DNA of 6,033 bases from Clostridia bacterium (GCA_017454565.1 JAFTCS010000205.1:1-6033); one strand, 5' to 3'; counted from the first letter of the stretch, positions 1 through 5,413 are shown. The notes: generated by a model not told the origin, from the sequence alone. Translations and numbers: made by a program.

Positions 1-1
1 C

Positions 2-595
2 GAAGACCTCACAGGCTGGCAGAAGTCATATTATTATTTTATACAAGAATACGATGCTACGCACAGTAACGCTTATTTCGGTCTCGCCGATGTGAACGGC
101 GACGGCAGACCTGAATTGTTAGCAAGGTCATCAGTTCCGTCAGATGATAGTTATATGCAGATGAATCAGTCTGTCATTGTCAGTGACGATGACGGAAACC
201 TCAATGAACTGCAATTTGCAACACCTGATGACCTCTATGGAAACTCTAACCAAGTCAGATACACAGGAAAGAGCAACGTGATAATGGTGGAAACGATCTA
301 CGCAATGGGCGCTCATGGCTCCTCAGCCGATCTTATGTTCTTTGAGATCGATAACGGTGTATTCAAAAAGCTCGATCACACAGGCACTTATGAAATGTCG
401 ACAGCAGGAATAACGGGCGATCAGGCATTCTCCGGCTATACGATCGACGGAGTTGATATGGACAATGCAAGCATGGACGGCTTCTTGCGGGACGTTATGG
501 GCGGCACTGAATTGAAGGTAAGCAGCTATAGCTTCAGCGCCGACAGTGCTTTTACAAGCATCGTAAACTACGGCGAAACAGAAGAAGACGAATAA
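2..595 (+). CDS. C-terminal part of an exported-type protein with a DxNxDG (FG-GAP/EF-hand-like) loop; 5' end outside window
   Basis: The frame is open from base 2 with no start that looks real, and ends at TAA 593-595, so the gene begins upstream; 197 codons are visible. A GTG at 92 is in frame but falls inside the conserved motif, so it is not the start. Bases 77-124 read FGLADVNGDGRPELLA, in which D, N, D and E are spaced as in calcium-binding DxNxDG loops of FG-GAP/VCBS or EF-hand-like proteins. Many secreted or lipoprotein-anchored proteins of Clostridia carry a similar 'aLaDvnGDGiPELli' segment followed by beta-rich sequence. The rest is polar and beta-like (for example LMFFEIDNGVFKKLDHTGTY) and ends in an acidic ETEEDE tail. 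There is no catalytic motif or transmembrane segment in the visible part. Enzymatic function is unknown; a surface location is inferred from family resemblance only. Confidence 0.8.
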   Translation, partial: EDLTGWQKSYYYFIQEYDATHSNAYFGLADVNGDGRPELLARSSVPSDDSYMQMNQSVIVSDDDGNLNELQFATPDDLYGNSNQVRYTGKSNVIMVETIYAMGAHGSSADLMFFEIDNGVFKKLDHTGTYEMSTAGITGDQAFSGYTIDGVDMDNASMDGFLRDVMGGTELKVSSYSFSADSAFTSIVNYGETEEDE

Positions 596-603
596 AAAAC
601 ATA

Positions 604-639
604 AGCGGTCTCCCTTGAAAAAAAGGGGGGCCGCTGTTT
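604..639 (+). terminator. Rho-independent terminator of the first gene
   Basis: Arms 604-616 and 623-635 form a 13-bp stem including two T-G wobbles, with a 6-nt A-rich loop. It is followed by GTTTGCGTTGTTT, a somewhat interrupted U-tract. It starts 8 nt after the TAA of the upstream gene. Confidence 0.85.
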
Positions 640-786
640 GCGTTGTTTCAGATAAACGATAGTGTCCTGAGCCCGTTTTTGACCAGCTGCCCGGCAAGTC
701 AGTTACCGTTCTGGCTGAAAACGGATCATCACACGCTGCTTGGCATCGCATTCAACTGGGATGATATGCATAAAAAGGTATTGTGA
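619..786 (+). pseudogene. Orphan coding-like remnant, C-terminal 55 residues, no usable start
   Basis: One frame is open from 619 to TGA 784-786. From about 646 it reads as plausible protein (for example FWLKTDHHTLLGIAFNWDD near the end). It overlaps the upstream terminator at its 5' edge and has no ATG or GTG start with a Shine-Dalgarno sequence, so at best it is the 3' scrap of a lost gene. I do not recognise the family. The same bases form an imperfect RNA-like stem-loop (673-724), so a non-coding interpretation is equally possible, and a chance open frame of this length is not rare. Confidence 0.25.
673..724 (+). other. Long imperfect stem-loop
   Basis: The arms 673-686 and 711-724 pair at 13 of 14 positions if the transcript is the + strand: eleven Watson-Crick pairs, two G-U wobbles and one A-C mismatch. 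The loop is 24 nt. The wobbles favour folding of a + strand RNA over a - strand RNA. No U-tract follows, so it is not a terminator. Function is unknown; it could be a structured leader or part of a decayed element. Confidence 0.4.
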
Positions 787-869
787 AATGTATACAACAG
801 ATCGGTCGTGCGGGGCGATTTGCCTGTGCAAGTATCCAAAACAAAACTTTTTTCAGATTTTTTTGAAAT

Positions 870-898
870 CTTGCAAAAATGTGCAAGGTTCTTGCAAG
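870..898. promoter_or_regulatory. Cluster of CTTGCA/TGCAAG half-sites, probable operator
   Basis: CTTGCA at 870-875 and TGCAAG at 882-887 are a perfect inverted pair with a 6-nt spacer. Three bases later comes the palindrome CTTGCAAG at 891-898, which overlaps the -35 box. A further TGTGCAAG lies at 825-832 and recurs exactly at 880-887. The TGCAA cores at 872, 882 and 893 are 10 and 11 bp apart, i.e. on one face of the helix. This is the geometry of a binding site for a dimeric regulator; the regulator is not identified. Confidence 0.5.
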
Positions 899-920
899 GA
901 TGAGGGTGTTATTATATAGA
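892..920 (+). promoter_or_regulatory. Sigma-A-type promoter of the secreted repeat protein gene
   Basis: TTGCAA at 892-897 and TATAGA at 915-920 are separated by 17 nt. A T-rich stretch (847-864) lies upstream. Start of transcription would be near 926, giving a leader of roughly 55 nt with a small GGGG-ATGA-CCCC hairpin at 929-940. The -35 box lies inside the CTTGCAAG palindrome, so a bound regulator would compete with or contact RNA polymerase. Confidence 0.6.
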
Positions 921-979
921 CACAGCAAGGGGATGACCCCAAAACAAAAAACTTAAAAAACTGAAAGGAAGAAAAGATC

Positions 980-1999
980 ATGAACAACACAGCAAGAACA
1001 AACAAGGAAGTAAGAACAAACAGAGGAGAGAACGTTATGAGAAACACAAAGGCAACTAAGAACAACAAGACAATGATCGCAGCAATATCCGCACTGGTAA
1101 CAGCAACAACAATGGCAGCAGGCCTCGCAGTTATGGCAGCCTTTGCTCCCGCAAACAAGATCGAGAACAAGGCTCCTGCTTCGGTAGTTACAACAACAGA
1201 AGCACCCAAGACAGTGAATGCTCAGAGTGTACAGGCTGCTCAGAACGAGCATAAGACAACTGTCAAGAGCGAGACTAAGACCCCCAAGGCTGCAACTAAG
1301 AAGGACACAGCCGAGAAGGCTCCTGCAATTACCCAGCAGGCAGCTCCGGCTGTTACTCAGCAGGCAGCACCTGTAGTGACCCAGCAGGCTGCTCCCGCAG
1401 TTACCCAGCAGGCAGCACCTGTAGTGACCCAGCAGGCAGCTCCCGTTGCAGTACAGCAGCAGGCAGAGACCGATAAGGTCAATGAGCTTGGCAAGCACCC
1501 CGGTGAGTGCGGCTACGGTTATGTGAACGAGAACGGCAAGCACCCCGGCGAGTGCGGCTACGGTTATGTTGCTCCCGAGCAGACAACAGCTCCTGCACAG
1601 CAGACAAAGCTCTGCACAGTTCCCGAGGGACAGAACAATGACTGGACAGTACACAACGCCAAGGACGGCTTCCCTGTAGGCTGCTACTTCGGCAAGACCA
1701 ACGCCAAGAGCACGCTCAACGTGGTAATGATAAACAGCTACACCTACAGCATCACAGTAACTATCTCCACCGGCGACCTCACCGCTAATGTTTACAACAT
1801 CACCGCATATGCTAACGGCTCCAAGATGGAGTACTCCGGCGCTTCCAAGTCCGCAGTTGTTTACGATGCAAACGGAAATGTAATTGAAACAAACTTCATC
1901 GACAACGGCCACAAGGGCACATTCGATGCTTCTGACGCAGGCTACACATGGATCGACACAGACGGAACCACAGTTTTCGTTCCCTGGATCGGTTACTGA
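980..1999 (+). CDS. Secreted repeat-rich protein with octapeptide array and Cys/Tyr 15-mer repeats
   Basis: This 339-residue protein ends at TGA 1997-1999. Two in-frame starts are possible: ATG 980 (AAAGGAAG 8 nt upstream) and ATG 1037 (AGAGGAG 8 nt upstream, at residue 20). The second gives a classical signal peptide directly: a basic stretch, then a hydrophobic core at about residues 31-55 with AFA/APA cleavage candidates near 56-58. Next come a Thr/Lys/Ala-rich linker (60-112), six octapeptides of the form AAP[AV]VTQQ (113-160), two 15-residue repeats containing GKHPGECGYGYV (168-197), a second Ala/Thr/Gln linker, and a beta-rich C-terminal domain (about 211-339) ending in PWIGY. Cysteines are at 177, 192, 212 and 235 only, consistent with two disulfides outside the cell. 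There is no LPXTG motif, lipobox or catalytic motif. Codon choice (AAC, AAG, GGC strongly preferred) differs from the last gene of the window and suggests high expression. The architecture suggests a stalk plus binding head on the cell surface or in the medium; function is unknown. Confidence 0.85.
   Translation: MNNTARTNKEVRTNRGENVMRNTKATKNNKTMIAAISALVTATTMAAGLAVMAAFAPANKIENKAPASVVTTTEAPKTVNAQSVQAAQNEHKTTVKSETKTPKAATKKDTAEKAPAITQQAAPAVTQQAAPVVTQQAAPAVTQQAAPVVTQQAAPVAVQQQAETDKVNELGKHPGECGYGYVNENGKHPGECGYGYVAPEQTTAPAQQTKLCTVPEGQNNDWTVHNAKDGFPVGCYFGKTNAKSTLNVVMINSYTYSITVTISTGDLTANVYNITAYANGSKMEYSGASKSAVVYDANGNVIETNFIDNGHKGTFDASDAGYTWIDTDGTTVFVPWIGY
994..1028 (+). repeat. 18-nt tandem repeat carrying duplicated Shine-Dalgarno-like sequence
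   Basis: AAGAACAAACA occurs at 994-1004 and again at 1012-1022, 18 nt apart. Each copy is followed by a purine-rich Shine-Dalgarno-like run (AAGGAAG at 1004-1010, AGAGGAG at 1022-1028). Only the second is placed to serve an ATG (1037). It encodes the RTNKEV/RTNRGE repeat near the N terminus if ATG 980 is used. Confidence 0.6.
1316..1459 (+). repeat. Six 24-nt units (octapeptide AAP[AV]VTQQ array)
   Basis: Residues 113-160 of the secreted protein are six in-phase octapeptides; the first (KAPAITQQ) and last (AAPVAVQQ) have diverged. Units alternate AAPAVTQQ and AAPVVTQQ, giving a 48-nt higher-order repeat whose two copies are nearly identical at the DNA level. Such Pro/Ala/Gln/Thr arrays usually form extended, protease-resistant wall-spanning stalks, and their number varies between strains. 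Confidence 0.9.
1481..1570 (+). repeat. Two 45-nt units encoding NE(L/N)GKHPGECGYGYV
   Basis: Residues 168-182 and 183-197 are identical except at the third position (Leu or Asn). The DNA copies differ mainly in their first few bases and at one silent site, indicating a recent duplication or gene conversion. Each unit has one Cys, two Tyr, one His and a Gly-rich core. Confidence 0.9.
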
Positions 2000-2015
2000 T
2001 CAAGAACAAAACAAC

Positions 2016-2056
2016 AAAAGGCAGTATCGCACAAGGATCGTGCGGTACTGCTTTTT
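2016..2056 (+). terminator. Terminator of the secreted repeat protein gene, possibly bidirectional
   Basis: Arms 2021-2032 and 2040-2051 form a 12-bp stem with one T-G pair and a 7-nt loop, followed by TTTTT at 2052-2056. AAAAG at 2016-2020 gives a U-rich tail on the opposite strand as well, so it may also back up termination of the converging operon. Confidence 0.9.
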
Positions 2057-2064
2057 GTAAATAG

Positions 2065-2090
2065 AACCCCCCGGCGCTGCCGGGGTTATT
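2065..2090 (-). terminator. GC-rich hairpin after the response regulator gene
   Basis: CCCCGGC at 2069-2075 and GCCGGGG at 2079-2085 form a 7-bp GC-only stem with a 3-nt loop, extendable by AA/TT across a bulge. It lies just past the TGA at 2094-2096 of the - strand gene. The tail on the - strand (GGTTCTATTT) is a weak U-tract; on the + strand it is TTATTTATT. It therefore probably works together with the neighbouring hairpin. Confidence 0.6.
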
Positions 2091-2093
2091 TAT

Positions 2094-2876
2094 TCAATAA
2101 TCCTCGAAGAGGAAATCTGCCCAGGAATACTGGCTCATATACTCGTTCTCATAGGAGTTTACGGCTCCTGCATCCAGTTCCTTGAAGCGGTAGTAGTCGC
2201 AGTCCAGGAGTTTGGTGTCCACGGCAAAGGCGTTGTAGGTGTGTACGAGGACAGCCTCAGCTCCCACTGCTTTCAGGCTCTTTTTCAATGCATAGATATA
2301 TGACTGCATCAGGTTCTGACGCTTATCGTCGTAGGGTTCGTCCTCAAAGAGTATGGCGAAGATCTCCCTTGAGGTGCAGGAACTGCCCTGCTTGTGGACG
2401 AGGTAGGCGAACAGCTCCTTGGCCTTGCTGCGCTCGAAGCGGACGTGATCTCCCGAGGGGGTGAACACATCGAAGTTGCCGAAGCACTGTATCCGCAGCA
2501 GGGCATCGTTCTTGGGGACGATTGGGAAGCGGAGGTCTGCCAGCTCCTTTTCGATCTTAGTCTTGCTCACCGGCTTCATGATATATCCGCTGGCGTGAAG
2601 GCTCATGGCATCGCCGGCATACTCCGAGAAGCCTGTCACGAAGATGATGTTCATTTTGGGGTTGATCTCTTTAAGGCGCTTGGCAAGCTCCACGCCGTTC
2701 ATGCCTCTCATGTGGATGTCAAGAAAGGCTATGTCGCAGCCGTTCTTTTCCGCATCCTCCAACAGATCGTCCTGATCTTCAAAGGCAGTAACATCCGCAT
2801 CGGGCTTGGCCTTTTTGATCGACATCTCCAGCATCTGCAATGCCAGCGGCTCGTCGTCAACGCAAAGCATTCTCAT
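2094..2876 (-). CDS. Response regulator, receiver plus SARP/BTAD-like output domain
   Basis: This 260-residue cytoplasmic protein has a CheY-like receiver at residues 1-117: acidic pair D7-D8, phospho-acceptor D53 in FLDIHM, T81 in FVTG and K101-P102. After a short linker, residues 128-260 form the output region. It begins LRIQCFGNFDVF and contains RSKAKELFAYLV, a winged-helix arrangement like the N-terminal DNA-binding part of SARP regulators. The tail (DCDYYRFKEL...YMSQYSWADFL) resembles the start of the bacterial transcriptional activator (BTAD) helical repeat. This matches the receiver-plus-SARP group of Firmicute regulators rather than the AraC or LytTR outputs that often accompany such kinases. 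The start is ATG 2874-2876 because AAGGAGGTA (2884-2892) sits 7 nt upstream. It overlaps the kinase gene by 20 nt, so translation is probably coupled. It should bind DNA when phosphorylated; targets are unknown. Confidence 0.92.
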   Translation of the reverse strand: MRMLCVDDEPLALQMLEMSIKKAKPDADVTAFEDQDDLLEDAEKNGCDIAFLDIHMRGMNGVELAKRLKEINPKMNIIFVTGFSEYAGDAMSLHASGYIMKPVSKTKIEKELADLRFPIVPKNDALLRIQCFGNFDVFTPSGDHVRFERSKAKELFAYLVHKQGSSCTSREIFAILFEDEPYDDKRQNLMQSYIYALKKSLKAVGAEAVLVHTYNAFAVDTKLLDCDYYRFKELDAGAVNSYENEYMSQYSWADFLFEDY

Positions 2877-4503
2877 TGTTCTGTACCTCCTTGGGCAATA
2901 CTACTTTTACTGTCGTTCCTTCTCCGATAACGCTTGTGGTTATCACATCTGCGCCGCACATATCCTTAAGGCGCTTGCGGGTGTTCTCGATGCCTACGTG
3001 AGAGCGGCCGTCCTCTTTTCTCGGGGCGGAGGTGTCGAAGCCCACACCGTCGTCTTTGATTATGACCTCAAAGGCTTCTCCCGCATCTCTGGTGGCTATG
3101 GTAACGGTGCCGCCCTTCTTCTTCATACCCACGCCGTGCTTGACGGCATTCTCAACGAGGGGCTGGATCGACAGCTGGGGCACCACGAACTCGGTGGCCT
3201 GGATGTCGTATTCCACATTCAGCTTTTTGCCGAAGCGCAGCTTCTCGATGTAGAGATATTTTTTCAGATGCTCCAGCTCCGCTGTGAAGGGCACAGGAGC
3301 TTTCTGTTTGAGGGAATCCATATTGCCCCTGAGGTAGTCAGCGAATTCCACGGTGGCCTCCTGGGCGGTCTCGGGGTCAACAGTGCAGAGCATGGCGATA
3401 GAGCTGAGGGCGTTGTACATGAAGTGGGGCTGTATCTGGCTCACCATAACGCTTACCTGGGCTTCATAGAGCTCCTTCTCGGCACGCTCCTTTTCTCCGG
3501 CGATGCGGATGTTCTCTTCGGTGTAGTGGTCGATCTCCTTTACCATCTCGGAGATATCGTCGGAGAGCAGACCGAACTCGTTGCGCTCCGTGATCTCGGC
3601 TGTGCGCTCAAGAGCCTCGGCGCTGTTCTTGTTCTTGGTGTAGTCGCAGACGATGCCCTGTATCTTGGTAAGGGGCTTTATTGATCTGCGGTAAAGCACG
3701 ATGAGCAGTATCACCATAGCCAGCGAGATTCCGCCGATACCCAGCAGGCGGGCTTTCAGCATTGAATTGCTCATAGTGGTGCGGAGGTCTTCCCAGTTAT
3801 AGACGATGCCCATTACAGCTCTGACCTTTCCGTCAAATTTGATAGGCTTATAGGCTATGTAATAGTTGCCTTCTCCGGGAAAATCCTCTGATCTTTCAAA
3901 GCTGATTTTGTTGGAATTGTCTTTGAGTATCTTTTCTATTGCCGGATGTTTTGACTTGTCGATATCATAGTGGTCGTAAGGCGTTCTGCCTTCTATTTTC
4001 GGATCATAGTCGCACAGGATCTTACCGAAGTTATCATCGTCAACATAAAGAACGAACATATAGTCATATTTGTTCTCTACGGTCTCACTTTTCATATAAT
4101 CACAAAGCATCATATAAAGGTTATCTATATACAGTTCCTTCAGATCGGAAGGCATCTGTTCCGCAAACTCTACTGTTCCGCCAAAGCCGTCATAGTTATG
4201 CAGATAATCGTAATACTCCGTGTACTCATCACTGCTGTGCTGTTTGGGTTGGAGCTTATCTATCTTTTCCCACTGATCGAAGCACCATTTTCTGAAGTCA
4301 TCATTATCATAGAGCAGTCCTTCTATGGTGTCATGCGACTTGGTCAGACTGACTTCCATGCTGGCGTCCTGAGCTTCAAGGAAGCCGTCCACAGTGGAGT
4401 TGTACATTATCAGCGACACTCCGATTATCAGAGCCACAAACACGGGTATCAGCACAAAACTTATCTCGATAAGCAGCTTATGGTTTTTCTTTATTTTTTT
4501 CAT
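2857..4503 (-). CDS. Membrane sensor histidine kinase, LytS/YesM (His_kinase) type
   Basis: This 548-residue protein starts MKKIKKNHK. It has a first membrane helix at about residues 10-33, an extracytoplasmic sensor of about 215 residues (Cache/PAS-like in look, e.g. YDYMFVLYVDDDNFGKIL), a second membrane helix at about 252-270, a HAMP-like linker with coiled coil to about 355, then the kinase core. The phospho-acceptor is H360 in QPHFMYN, diagnostic of the His_kinase family. The ATPase has an N box QPLVENAVKHG (447-457), a G box DDGVGFD (484-490), GIENTRKRL (504-512) and GEGTTVKVVLP (527-537), so all key motifs are intact. It should phosphorylate the overlapping response regulator in response to an unidentified external signal. 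AGGTGA 9 nt before ATG 4503 supports the start. Sensor residues C74, C134 and C164 are potentially redox- or metal-relevant, but that is speculation. Confidence 0.95.
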   Translation of the reverse strand: MKKIKKNHKLLIEISFVLIPVFVALIIGVSLIMYNSTVDGFLEAQDASMEVSLTKSHDTIEGLLYDNDDFRKWCFDQWEKIDKLQPKQHSSDEYTEYYDYLHNYDGFGGTVEFAEQMPSDLKELYIDNLYMMLCDYMKSETVENKYDYMFVLYVDDDNFGKILCDYDPKIEGRTPYDHYDIDKSKHPAIEKILKDNSNKISFERSEDFPGEGNYYIAYKPIKFDGKVRAVMGIVYNWEDLRTTMSNSMLKARLLGIGGISLAMVILLIVLYRRSIKPLTKIQGIVCDYTKNKNSAEALERTAEITERNEFGLLSDDISEMVKEIDHYTEENIRIAGEKERAEKELYEAQVSVMVSQIQPHFMYNALSSIAMLCTVDPETAQEATVEFADYLRGNMDSLKQKAPVPFTAELEHLKKYLYIEKLRFGKKLNVEYDIQATEFVVPQLSIQPLVENAVKHGVGMKKKGGTVTIATRDAGEAFEVIIKDDGVGFDTSAPRKEDGRSHVGIENTRKRLKDMCGADVITTSVIGEGTTVKVVLPKEVQNNENALR

Positions 4504-4528
4504 TATTATATATCACCTGCTGAAAGAT

Positions 4529-4542
4529 AATGATAGATCATT
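4529..4542. promoter_or_regulatory. Perfect palindromic arms at the kinase operon transcription start
   Basis: AATGAT and ATCATT flank a 2-nt centre. The site begins 4 bp downstream of the -10 box, covering the predicted transcription start, a position where a bound protein would block initiation. It could be an autoregulatory or third-party repressor site. Confidence 0.45.
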
Positions 4543-4545
4543 TCT

Positions 4546-4574
4546 ATTATACCGCAGATCAGGGCATATGTAAA
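4546..4574 (-). promoter_or_regulatory. Near-consensus promoter of the kinase/regulator operon
   Basis: On the - strand TTTACA (4569-4574) and TATAAT (4546-4551) are separated by exactly 17 nt. The predicted transcript starts near 4540, with about 36 nt of leader before ATG 4503. It is the only good promoter seen upstream of the two genes. Confidence 0.8.
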
Positions 4575-5073
4575 GAAGTTTGTGCAAAAAAACTCATCGT
4601 GGGCTGTCAGGCGCCGGAACCCGTGCAGACTGCTGTGATGTGCGGGCTTGGATATGCGCTTCGTTATGCAAAACAGAGGAGGGATTGTTTTTTTGAAGCA
4701 GAATTCTGCCCCCTCTTTAAGTGGAATTACCTCTTCATAGTAGTGCAGCATTCGCGCAAAAAAGTCTTTTAGCGGAAGAGTATAGCCCGAGTGTTTTCCG
4801 CCGGGGATACTCCGGAAGCGTGCATTTCCGAGAAGCTCTTTTGTGAAACTGTGGTCTCCCAGAAGTTCATCATCTTCGCCGACAATACAGCTGACATTAC
4901 TGCCGTCAAGCCTGGAGGCGATAGCAAACGTCCTTGACTTTTCCAAAAAAGAAACTCCTCCGCCCGACCCGGACGGAAGAGAGAGGAAGATACGTTTGAT
5001 AAAGACAAGCTGCGGGCAAAAGGCGTCCTTGGGACAGTAATGGACAGGCAATGGACAAACGCTGTTTTCGGGC

Positions 5074-5110
5074 AAAGAAAAAAGTCCGTAAACTGCGTGT
5101 TTACGGACTT
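5074..5110 (-). terminator. Rho-independent terminator of tRNA-Pro
   Basis: Perfect 12-bp arms at 5082-5093 and 5099-5110 enclose a 5-nt loop. On the - strand the stem is followed by TTTTTT (partly inside the stem end) then C and TTT. It begins 7 nt after the CCA end of the tRNA. Confidence 0.95.
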
Positions 5111-5116
5111 CTATGC

Positions 5117-5193
5117 TGGTCGGAGTGACGGGACTTGAACCCACGGCCTCTACCACCCCAAGGTAGCGCGCTACCAATCTGCGCCACACCCCG
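5117..5193 (-). tRNA. tRNA-Pro, anticodon GGG
   Basis: This 77-nt cloverleaf has an encoded CCA end (5117-5119) and discriminator A. The acceptor stem CGGGGTG/CACTCCG pairs with one G-T. The anticodon stem CTACC/GGTAG encloses the loop TTGGGGT, so the anticodon GGG is at 5157-5159. The T arm carries GGTTCAAGTCC. It decodes CCC and CCU proline codons. It is a single-gene transcription unit with its own promoter and terminator. Confidence 0.97.
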
Positions 5194-5205
5194 ATCGCAC
5201 GTAAT

Positions 5206-5234
5206 ATTTTACCACAATACTTTCCCAAAGTCAA
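5206..5234 (-). promoter_or_regulatory. Promoter of tRNA-Pro
   Basis: On the - strand TTGACT (5229-5234) and TAAAAT (5206-5211) are 17 nt apart, with the mature tRNA starting 12 nt downstream of the -10 box. This is the expected layout for a stable-RNA promoter. Confidence 0.85.
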
Positions 5235-5318
5235 CCCCCTGCGCCTGAAAATTTATATTCTGTTAAAAAATCACTGCGATTTCTCCTTCTGTTTGTCTAT
5301 TTTTTTGCGCCGCAGCTA

Positions 5319-5347
5319 TTGACTTTTGTTAAAATATATGTTAAAAT
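5319..5347 (+). promoter_or_regulatory. Promoter of the downstream secreted-protein gene
   Basis: TTGACT (5319-5324) and TAAAAT (5342-5347) with a 17-nt spacer are identical in both hexamers to the divergent tRNA promoter. The leader to ATG 5414 is about 60 nt. Confidence 0.8.
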
Positions 5348-5349
5348 AA

Positions 5350-5365
5350 ACTATAAAACTATAGT
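5350..5365. promoter_or_regulatory. Inverted repeat at the transcription start
   Basis: ACTATA and TATAGT flank AAAC immediately after the -10 box. It could be an operator covering the start site or a weak AT-only hairpin at the very 5' end of the mRNA; an AT-rich region makes chance occurrence possible. Confidence 0.35.
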
Positions 5366-5413
5366 GGAGAGGTCTCTCTGCTGTTCCCGTTTTGTATAAT
5401 AGGAGGGATTTTT

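Larger units (their letters stand above)
4506..4946 (-). pseudogene. Decayed 3' part of an alpha/beta hydrolase-like gene
   Basis: On the - strand, residues encoded by about 4946-4722 read like the end of an alpha/beta hydrolase: SNVSCIVGEDDELLGDHS (strand and loop carrying the acidic catalytic residue) followed about 20 residues later by IPGGKHSGYTLPL (the catalytic histidine loop) and an amphipathic helix. The upstream half with the GxSxG nucleophile elbow and oxyanion hole is absent; instead the frame runs into the tRNA terminator region. GGAGGAG (4955-4961) lies 8 nt before an in-frame TTG at 4946, so translation of a 146-residue product is conceivable. After about residue 75 the sequence stops looking like protein and crosses the kinase promoter before ending at TAA 4506. 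I interpret it as a remnant rather than an enzyme; a small functional protein cannot be excluded. Confidence 0.5.

Noticed and set aside
323..751. 142-residue - strand open frame
   Set aside because: It crosses the terminator at 604-639 and is antisense to the first gene; no start context or recognisable motif.
1316..1570. CRISPR-like direct repeats
   Set aside because: The repeats are in-frame protein repeats (24-nt and 45-nt units) with no spacers.
953..1912. Long Cys/Leu-rich open frame on the - strand
   Set aside because: It is antisense to the repeat-rich secreted gene; the repeats and strong codon bias of that gene keep the opposite frame open. No ribosome binding site, and the composition is unnatural.
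2806..3684. 292-residue + strand open frame opposite the kinase gene
   Set aside because: Shadow of the kinase/regulator genes, whose intact motifs establish the true coding strand.
3970..4530. 186-residue + strand open frame
   Set aside because: Antisense to the kinase sensor domain; low-complexity hydrophobic translation and no plausible start context.
5039..5057. Direct repeat AATGGACA (two copies 11 nt apart)
   Set aside because: Too short and not associated with a promoter, element end or gene; likely chance.
5117..5193. tRNA-Pro as an integration (att) site
   Set aside because: No second copy of the tRNA 3' end, integrase or element boundary is visible in the window.
4947..5234. 5' extension of the hydrolase-like frame up to TTG 5234
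   Set aside because: It would start in the -35 box of the tRNA promoter and read through the tRNA and its terminator, so this part is not coding.
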